Of a DNA stretch of 64,000 bases, positions 57,389-64,000 are shown piece by piece. Within the stretch, counting starts at the first letter, position 1; each line of letters begins with the position of its first letter. Source of the DNA: Massilia sp. 9096. Its GTDB lineage: Bacteria > Pseudomonadota > Gammaproteobacteria > Burkholderiales > Burkholderiaceae_D. The notes beneath the pieces were generated by a model. It worked only from the letters and a program-made list of their open reading frames with translations. It searched no databases and was not told the DNA's origin. The stretch spans positions 3,782,001 through 3,846,000 of the forward strand of contig NZ_JQNN01000001.1 in assembly GCF_000745265.1 (NCBI RefSeq), in the 5' to 3' direction. Both the position numbers and the translations under genes were made by a program.

Positions 57389-58938
57389 AGCGCAGCGCGG
57401 GCGCCAAGCTCGAGCGACGGTCCTGGCAACAGCAGGAACGGCCGCCGGCGCCATCGTACGTGCCGCCCCTGCCCGAACCCGAGGAAAGCATCCAGCATTC
57501 GCTGTTCGGCGAAATCCTCGACTGGATGCTGGCCCCGCTGCTGCTGCTGTGGCCGATGAGCATTGCGATCACCTACCTGGTCGCCAAGTCGATCGCCAAC
57601 CAGCCTTTCGATCACGCCCTGGAAGACAGCGTCACCGTGCTGGCCCAGCAGGTCAAGCAGGTCGACGGCCGCGTGGTGACGCGCCTGCCCGGCAGCGCGC
57701 GCGACTTCCTGCGCGCCGACGACGTCGACAGCGTCTATTTCCAGGTCAGCGCGCCCGACGGCGCCATCGTCGACGGCGACCGCGACCTGCCGCTGCCCTC
57801 CAGCGACGACGCCGAGCGCAGCGGCCGCGTGCACTTTCGCAACGAGAACCTGCACGGCGCCCCGGTGCGCGTGGCCTATGCCTGGGTCAACCTGGCGCCG
57901 CTGCTCGACCCGAAAATCGAGCCGCCGCTGGCGCTGGTCCAGGTGGCCGAGACGCTGGACAAGCGCGCTCAATTGGCCAACGAGATCATCAAGGGCGTGA
58001 TCCTGCCCCAGTTCATCATCCTGCCGGTGATCCTGGCGCTGGTCTGGTTCGCCCTCTCGCGCGGGCTGTCGCCGCTGGCCCAGCTGCAGGAGCGCATCCG
58101 CGCGCGCCCGCCCGACGACCTGTCGCCGATCGATTCGCGCCAGGTGCCGGAAGAGATCTCGCCGCTGGTCGGCTCGCTCAACGACATGCTGGCGCGCCTG
58201 ACGCATACGATCGACGCCCAGAAGCGCTTCATCGCCGATGCCGCGCACCAGATGAAGACGCCGCTGGCCGGCATGCGCATGCAGTCCGAACTCGCGCTGC
58301 GCCAGGTCGACCCCGACGAGATCCACCGCTCGCTCGAGCAGCTGGCCAAAAGCTCGGAATCGGCCACGCGCCTGGTCAACCAGCTGCTGGCGCTGGCGCG
58401 CGCGGAAAACACGCCGCATGCCGGGCTGGCGCTCGAACCGCTCGACCTGTCGCTGCTGGCGCGCGCCGTGGTGCAGGACTGGGTGCAGGCGTCGTTCGCG
58501 CACGAGATCGACCTCGGCTACGAGGCCCCCGACGACGGCGCCCCGGACGGGTATCTGGCCATCGCCGGCAACCCGATGATGCTGCGCGAACTGCTGTCGA
58601 ACCTGATCGACAACGCGCTGCGCTACACGCCGCCCGGTGGCAGCGTGACGGTACGCGTGCGCAGCGACGCCGGCCAGGCGCTGCTCGAAGTCGAGGACAC
58701 CGGTCCCGGCATCGCGCCCAGCGAGCGCCCACGCGTGTTCGAGCGCTTCTACCGCATCCTCGGCTCGAGCGCGCCGGGTTCCGGCCTGGGTCTCGCCATC
58801 GTGCGCGAGATCGCCCAGCAGCACGGCGCCGAGATCCAGATCTTCAACAACCCGCGCAGCACGAACAAGAAATTCCCCGGCAGCCTGTTCCGGCTGACCT
58901 TCCCGCCACCCGACACGCACGCCCCCGATGCCGACTGA
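57385..58938 (+). CDS. Sensor histidine kinase (TctE/QseC-like)
   Basis: A 517-aa inner-membrane kinase. After a roughly 45-residue cytosolic leader, TM1 is in WMLAPLLLLWPMSIAITYL. A periplasmic two-component-sensor N-terminal domain follows (about 70-200), with TM2 at ILPQFIILPVILALVWF. Then comes a HAMP-like linker, HisKA with RFIADAAHQMKTPLAGM, and HATPase with LLSNLIDNALRY, EDTGPGIAP and GSGLGLAIV. The start is a GTG overlapping the regulator stop; no other start keeps the frame clear of the regulator gene. The last 11 bases overlap the DUF4212 start. Confidence 0.92.
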   Translation: MKRSAGAKLERRSWQQQERPPAPSYVPPLPEPEESIQHSLFGEILDWMLAPLLLLWPMSIAITYLVAKSIANQPFDHALEDSVTVLAQQVKQVDGRVVTRLPGSARDFLRADDVDSVYFQVSAPDGAIVDGDRDLPLPSSDDAERSGRVHFRNENLHGAPVRVAYAWVNLAPLLDPKIEPPLALVQVAETLDKRAQLANEIIKGVILPQFIILPVILALVWFALSRGLSPLAQLQERIRARPPDDLSPIDSRQVPEEISPLVGSLNDMLARLTHTIDAQKRFIADAAHQMKTPLAGMRMQSELALRQVDPDEIHRSLEQLAKSSESATRLVNQLLALARAENTPHAGLALEPLDLSLLARAVVQDWVQASFAHEIDLGYEAPDDGAPDGYLAIAGNPMMLRELLSNLIDNALRYTPPGGSVTVRVRSDAGQALLEVEDTGPGIAPSERPRVFERFYRILGSSAPGSGLGLAIVREIAQQHGAEIQIFNNPRSTNKKFPGSLFRLTFPPPDTHAPDAD

Positions 58939-59260
58939 ATCGCCGACCGCGCCCGCTTCCCACGACCACGACCGCGACCCGGACCGGCAGCGCGCACGCC
59001 TGCTCGCCGCCCGTACGGCGCACTGGGCGCGCACGCGGCGCCTGACCGCCCTGCTGCTGGCGCTGTGGCTGGCGACCGGCTTCTGTACCGTGTTCTTCGC
59101 CCGCGATCTGGCCCACCTGTCGGTGTTCGGCTGGCCGCTGTCGTTTTATCTCGCGGCCCAGGGCGCGTCCCTGATCTACCTGGCGATCATCGGCGTGTAC
59201 GCCTGGCGCATGCGCCTGCTCGACCGCGCCTTTGCGCGCCAGCTCGGGGAGATCGCGTGA
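58928..59260 (+). CDS. DUF4212 small membrane subunit of a sodium:solute symporter
   Basis: A 110-aa protein with two membrane helices (LTALLLALWLATGFCTVFF and FYLAAQGASLIYLAIIGVYA) joined by a short loop that includes FARDLAHLSVFGWPL, the typical DUF4212 pattern. Such proteins are encoded directly before VC_2705-type sodium:solute symporters and probably form a complex with them. It overlaps the kinase end by 11 bases and the symporter start by 4 (GTGA). Confidence 0.9.
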   Translation: MPTESPTAPASHDHDRDPDRQRARLLAARTAHWARTRRLTALLLALWLATGFCTVFFARDLAHLSVFGWPLSFYLAAQGASLIYLAIIGVYAWRMRLLDRAFARQLGEIA

Positions 59261-61347
59261 ACGCCGGCGCGCCCAAGCCGGCCGCGCCGACGCCGGAAAA
59301 GACGCGCAGCTATTTCCGCCGCCTGTCGCGCTACTACCTGTGGTACACGGCCTGCTTCGGCATGTTCCTGGCCTCGCTCGCGATCCTGGAAAACGAAGGC
59401 ATGCCGCGCCAGTGGATCGGCTACCTGTACATGTTCGCGACGATCTTCCTGTACGCGGCGATCGGCGTGGTCAGCCGCACCTCGAACGTGTCCGAATATT
59501 ACGTGGCCGGGCGGCGCGTGCCGGCGCTGTTCAACGGCATGGCGACCGCCGCCGACTGGATCTCGGCGGCCAGCTTCATCAGCCTGGCCGGCACGCTGTA
59601 CCTGCACGGCTTCGACGCGCTGGCCTACGTGATGGGCTGGACCGGCGGCTACTGCCTGGTAGCGCTCCTGATCGCCCCCTACCTGCGCAAATTCGCCCAA
59701 TACACGGTGCCGGACTTCCTGGCGGCGCGCTACGGCGGCGGCGCCGGGAACCGCGGCAACACGGTGCGCGCGCTGGCCGTGAGCGCCACCATCGTCGTCT
59801 CGTTCACCTACGTGGTGGCGCAGATCTACGCGGTCGGGCTGATCGCCTCGCGCTTCACCGGGGTCGACTTCTCGGTCGGGATCTTCCTCGGCCTGGCGTC
59901 GATCCTGGTGTGCTCGTTCCTGGGCGGGATGCGCGCCATCACCTGGACGCAGGTCGCGCAGTACATCATCATCCTGGTCGCCTTTTTGATTCCGACGGTC
60001 TGGCTGTCGATGAAGTTCGCCGGCAACCCGGTGCCGCAGGTCGCCTACGGCTCGGTACTGCCCAAGCTGGCCAAGCGCGAAGCCCAATTGGCGCAGGACC
60101 CGCGCGAGCTGGACGTCCGGGCGCGCTTCCAGGCGCGCGCCGACGCCTATGCCGACCGGCTGGCGCACCTGCCGCGCTCCTGGCAGGAGGGCAAGGTCGA
60201 GGCCCAGCGCACGCTGGACGCCGCGCGCGCCCGCAGTGCGCCGCTGGGCGAGGTGCGGGCCGCCGAACGCGCCCTGGCCGCCTATCCGCGCAACGCCGAC
60301 GAAGCCGCGCACGTGTGGCTCGAGGACCGCGCCGCCGCCCTCGCGCGCGCGCAGGCGCCGGAGCCGCACGCCGAACCCTTCCCCGGCAAGACGCGGCAAG
60401 AGTCCGATATCCGCCGCAACAATTTTCTCGCTCTGGTGTTCTGCCTGATGTTCGGCACCGCCGCGCTGCCGCACATCCTGATGCGCGCCTACACGACGCC
60501 TTCGGTGCACGAGACGCGCGTGTCGGTGTTCTGGACGCTGTTCTTCATCCTGCTTATCTACCTGACCATGCCGGCGCTGGCCGTGCTGGCCAAGTACGAC
60601 ATCTACACGGCGCTGGTCGGCACCCGCTTCGACGCGCTGCCGACCTGGGTCTCGTACTGGGCCAGCGTCGACAAGGCGAACCCGCTCATCAGCATCGTCG
60701 ACATCAACGGCGACGGCATCGTGCAGCTGGCCGAGATCGCGATCGACGGCGACGTGCTGACCCTGGCCACGCCCGAAATCGGCGGCCTGCCCTACGTGAT
60801 CTCCGGCCTGGTCGCGGCCGGCGGCCTGGCGGCGGCGCTGTCGACCGCCGACGGCCTGCTGCTGGCGATCTCGAACGCGCTGTCGCACGACATCTACTAC
60901 AAGATCGTCGATCCGCACGCCTCGACCCAGAAGCGCGTGACGATCTCCAAGCTGCTGCTGCTGGCGGTGGCCTTCATTGCCGCCTACGTCGCCTCGCAAA
61001 AGCCGGCCGACATCCTGTCGCTGGTCGGCGCGGCGTTTTCGCTGGCCGGTTCGACCCTGTTCCCGGCGCTGGTCGCGGGGGTGTTCTGGAAGCGCGCGAA
61101 TCATTACGGCGCGGTGTCCGGCATGGTCGGCGGCTTCCTGGTCTGCCTGTACTACATGCTGCACACCAATCCGATCCTGGGCGGCGACGCGGACGCCACC
61201 TGGTTCCACATCGCGCCCATTTCGGCCGGCGTGTACGGTGTGCCGGCCGGGCTGGCGATCCTGGTGGCGGTGAGCCTGCTCACGCCCGCGCCCGCGCGCG
61301 CGGCCGAGGGGCTGGTCGAGCACATCCGCGCACCGGAAGGGCCATGA
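59257..61347 (+). CDS. Sodium:solute symporter, VC_2705 subfamily, with EF-hand-like loop
   Basis: A 696-aa multi-helix permease of the SSS superfamily. Landmarks are SRTSNVSEYYVAGRRVPALF, ATAADWISAASFISLAGTLY, AQYTVPDFLAARYGG, RAITWTQVAQYIIILVAF and AAALSTADGLLLAISNALSH. Residues about 259-385 are a long hydrophilic, probably helical insertion. At 482-493 lies DINGDGIVQLAE, a canonical EF-hand calcium loop, on a loop between helices. The GTG start at 59257 follows GGGGAG and overlaps the DUF4212 stop. The substrate is unknown; acetate, other carboxylates or amino acids are typical. Confidence 0.92.
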   Translation: MNAGAPKPAAPTPEKTRSYFRRLSRYYLWYTACFGMFLASLAILENEGMPRQWIGYLYMFATIFLYAAIGVVSRTSNVSEYYVAGRRVPALFNGMATAADWISAASFISLAGTLYLHGFDALAYVMGWTGGYCLVALLIAPYLRKFAQYTVPDFLAARYGGGAGNRGNTVRALAVSATIVVSFTYVVAQIYAVGLIASRFTGVDFSVGIFLGLASILVCSFLGGMRAITWTQVAQYIIILVAFLIPTVWLSMKFAGNPVPQVAYGSVLPKLAKREAQLAQDPRELDVRARFQARADAYADRLAHLPRSWQEGKVEAQRTLDAARARSAPLGEVRAAERALAAYPRNADEAAHVWLEDRAAALARAQAPEPHAEPFPGKTRQESDIRRNNFLALVFCLMFGTAALPHILMRAYTTPSVHETRVSVFWTLFFILLIYLTMPALAVLAKYDIYTALVGTRFDALPTWVSYWASVDKANPLISIVDINGDGIVQLAEIAIDGDVLTLATPEIGGLPYVISGLVAAGGLAAALSTADGLLLAISNALSHDIYYKIVDPHASTQKRVTISKLLLLAVAFIAAYVASQKPADILSLVGAAFSLAGSTLFPALVAGVFWKRANHYGAVSGMVGGFLVCLYYMLHTNPILGGDADATWFHIAPISAGVYGVPAGLAILVAVSLLTPAPARAAEGLVEHIRAPEGP

Positions 61348-61393
61348 ATCCGGCCGCGCATGCGATGATGCGGTTTTGACCTCGACCACACCC

Positions 61394-63136
61394 ATGCAGG
61401 ACCCGACTTCCACCCCGCGCCAGCGCCTGCGCCGGCTGACCGGCATGCACGCGATGCTGCTGTGGGCCGCACTGGCCGGACTGGCCGGCGCCCTGGCCAC
61501 GATCGCTTTCCGCGACGGCCTGGCCACGCTGCAGCGCCTGCTGGTCGGGCACGACGGCTCCTTCGTCGACATGGCCGCCGCGCTGCCCTGGCCGGTACGC
61601 ATCGCCATGCCCTGCCTGGGCGGCGTGGTGGCCGGCGCCGTGCTGGTGTGGGCGCGGCGCCTGCCGGGGACCAAACCGCCCGACTACATGGAAGCGATCA
61701 CGGTCGGCGACGGCCGCGTGCCGATCCGCCAGACCCTGCTGCGCAGCGTGTCGTCGATGTGCACGATCGCCTCGGGCGGCTCGATCGGCCGCGAAGGGCC
61801 GATGGTGCAGCTGGCCGCGCTGTGCGCCTCGCTGGTCGGACGCGCCGCGCGCTTCGACGCGGCCCGGCTGCGCCTGCTGGCCGCCTGCGGCGCCGCGGCC
61901 GGCATCGCCTCGGCCTACAACGCGCCCATCGCCAGCGCCTTCTTCATCACCGAGATCGTGCTCGGCACCATCGCCATCGACACGCTCGGCCCGATGATGA
62001 TCGCGGCGGTGGTCGCCAACGTCACCATGCGCCGCTTCCCGGGCTACAAGCCGGTGTACGAAATGCCGCCGTTCCCGGACGTGGCGCTGCTCGATGTCGC
62101 CTGGTTCGCGCTGCTGGGCATCCTGGCGGGCCTGCTGGCGCCGCAATTCCTGCGCCTGCTGCGCCTGGCCTCCCAGGGATTCCAACAAACCCGTTTGCCG
62201 GCGCCGCTGCGCCTGGGGCTGGGCGGGCTCGGGGTCGGCGTGATCTCGGTGTGGGCGCCGCAGGTGTGGGGCAACGGCTACGAGGTGGTCAACGCCCTGT
62301 TGCACCAGCACTGGCTGTGGAGCGCGGTGCTGGCGATCCTGCTGCTGAAGGTCGCGGCGACACTGTGCACGGTCGGCTCGGGCGCGGTGGGCGGCATCTT
62401 CACGCCGACGCTGTTCGTCGGCGCGGCGCTCGGCCAGGTGTTCGGCCAGGCCGTGCATGCGCTGTGGCCGGCGGCGGCGGCAAGCGCGGCGGCCGGCACG
62501 GCCTACACCATCGTCGGGATGGGCGCGTTCCTGGCCGCGGCCACCGGGGCGCCGCTGATGGCGATCCTGCTGATCTTCGAGATGACGCTCAGCTACCAGG
62601 TGATGCTGCCGCTGATGCTGGCCTGCGTGATCGCCTACTTCCTGGCGCGCAGTCTGAACGGGCCGTCGATGTACGAGATCACCGCGCGCCACCGGCGCGA
62701 CGAGGAGGCGAGATCGCGCCTGCGCGCGACCCAGATGCACGAGCTGATCCGCCCGGCCGAGACCGTGCTGCCGCTGGACGCCGGCATGGACGAGATGCTG
62801 GCGATGTTCGGCAGCCACCCGGTCAAGTACCTGTACGTGGTCGACGCCGACGAGCGCTACCAGGGCGTGGTGGCGCTGCGCGACCTGGCCGCGCAGCCGC
62901 CCGGCTCGGAAACGCGCCTGGCGCGCGACTTCGTGCGGCGCGACACCCTGCCGCTGGTCACGCCCGGCATGAGCCTGGCCGAGGCGTCGCGCCAGTTCCA
63001 GCTGCACCACGGCGAGCGCCTGCCGGCCGTCAAAAGCGAGGCCGATCCGCTGCTGCTGGGCGTGGTCTACAAGACGGCGCTGCTGGATGCGTTTGCGCGC
63101 CTGCAGCCGGCGGAGCTGCCGGGGCTGCGGTCCTGA
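61394..63136 (+). CDS. ClC-family chloride channel/transporter with CBS domains
   Basis: A 580-aa ClC protein. It has SGGSIGREGPMVQLAALC with the gating Glu of the GREGP motif (about 130-140), GAAAGIASAYNAPIASAFF, GSGAVGGIFTPTLFVGAALG and FLAAATGAPLMAILLIFEM. A C-terminal pair of CBS domains follows (about 440-575). Retention of the gating Glu is compatible with a Cl-/H+ exchanger, but the proton-side Glu was not located. The first in-frame ATG is 61394; a TTG six codons upstream is less likely. It follows the symporter by 46 bases. Confidence 0.92.
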   Translation: MQDPTSTPRQRLRRLTGMHAMLLWAALAGLAGALATIAFRDGLATLQRLLVGHDGSFVDMAAALPWPVRIAMPCLGGVVAGAVLVWARRLPGTKPPDYMEAITVGDGRVPIRQTLLRSVSSMCTIASGGSIGREGPMVQLAALCASLVGRAARFDAARLRLLAACGAAAGIASAYNAPIASAFFITEIVLGTIAIDTLGPMMIAAVVANVTMRRFPGYKPVYEMPPFPDVALLDVAWFALLGILAGLLAPQFLRLLRLASQGFQQTRLPAPLRLGLGGLGVGVISVWAPQVWGNGYEVVNALLHQHWLWSAVLAILLLKVAATLCTVGSGAVGGIFTPTLFVGAALGQVFGQAVHALWPAAAASAAAGTAYTIVGMGAFLAAATGAPLMAILLIFEMTLSYQVMLPLMLACVIAYFLARSLNGPSMYEITARHRRDEEARSRLRATQMHELIRPAETVLPLDAGMDEMLAMFGSHPVKYLYVVDADERYQGVVALRDLAAQPPGSETRLARDFVRRDTLPLVTPGMSLAEASRQFQLHHGERLPAVKSEADPLLLGVVYKTALLDAFARLQPAELPGLRS

Positions 63137-63152
63137 TCCGGTCCGATCAATG

Positions 63153-63180
63153 AAAAACGGGCGCTGCTGCGCCCGTTTCC
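63153..63180. terminator. Terminator between ClC gene and purM
   Basis: Stem AAACGGGCGC / GCGCCCGTTT with a 4-base loop between two convergent genes; A and T runs on its sides allow use in both directions. Confidence 0.85.
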
Positions 63181-63210
63181 TCATGCGTTGATCAAGCGGG
63201 ATGCAGGCGG

Positions 63211-64000
<790 letters not shown>

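Overview
The window is a piece of a high-GC betaproteobacterial chromosome. The gene content and order fit Burkholderiales, most probably Oxalobacteraceae of the Massilia/Duganella/Telluria type: a pgk-pyk-fba-purC-purE-purK-sua5 run, recA-recX, sucC-sucD, an OmpW porin, a type IV pilin and many complex signalling proteins. The taxonomic placement is inference. I saw no rRNA, tRNA, CRISPR array, phage or insertion sequence.

Layout. 1-2772: end of a hybrid histidine kinase, translationally coupled to an HD-GYP response regulator. 2773-5927: gmd, rmd and a glycosyltransferase, a GDP-6-deoxyhexose (probably GDP-D-rhamnose) module. 6267-10681: malic enzyme maeB, a decayed mannitol-dehydrogenase-family gene, and thiL. 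10683-15836: an operon of a YfiR-like periplasmic protein, a membrane hybrid kinase and a REC-PAS-GGDEF-EAL-REC protein. 16132-22028: pncC, a secreted metallophosphatase, a molybdopterin-oxidoreductase fossil, and a GH3 glycosidase/esterase pair. 22145-23533: a metal-responsive ArsR/SmtB repressor with its operator and a zinc-type CDF exporter. 23606-29953: cysK, an FKBP isomerase, tcdA, a hemerythrin-PdxH fusion, cfa, msrA and a flavin reductase. 29995-35420: a small membrane protein, a frameshifted glycosyltransferase, gcdH, ompW and a GDSL lipoprotein. 35675-43492: the Sua5/purine/glycolysis operon on the minus strand. 43654-50909: a small zinc-finger protein, a YheT-like hydrolase, a hypothetical protein, bepA, moaC, a small helical protein and an S9 peptidase. 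51060-56382: pilA with a textbook sigma-54 promoter, sucCD, a DUF2889 protein, recX, and recA with a LexA box. 56666-63136: a two-component system coupled to a DUF4212/sodium-solute symporter pair, then a ClC channel. 63211-end: purM, cut by the window edge.

The genes are mostly housekeeping plus environmental sensing (c-di-GMP, metal, solute uptake, polysaccharide use). Three loci are broken: 8835-9664, 17664-18232 and 30561-31892.

The two most unusual observations are these. First, a ~110-bp structured intergenic element is present twice (40589-40703 and 44941-45049). Its two copies differ by compensatory base changes in three nested stems. Second, a single reading frame joins a hemerythrin domain to a complete pyridoxamine 5'-phosphate oxidase.
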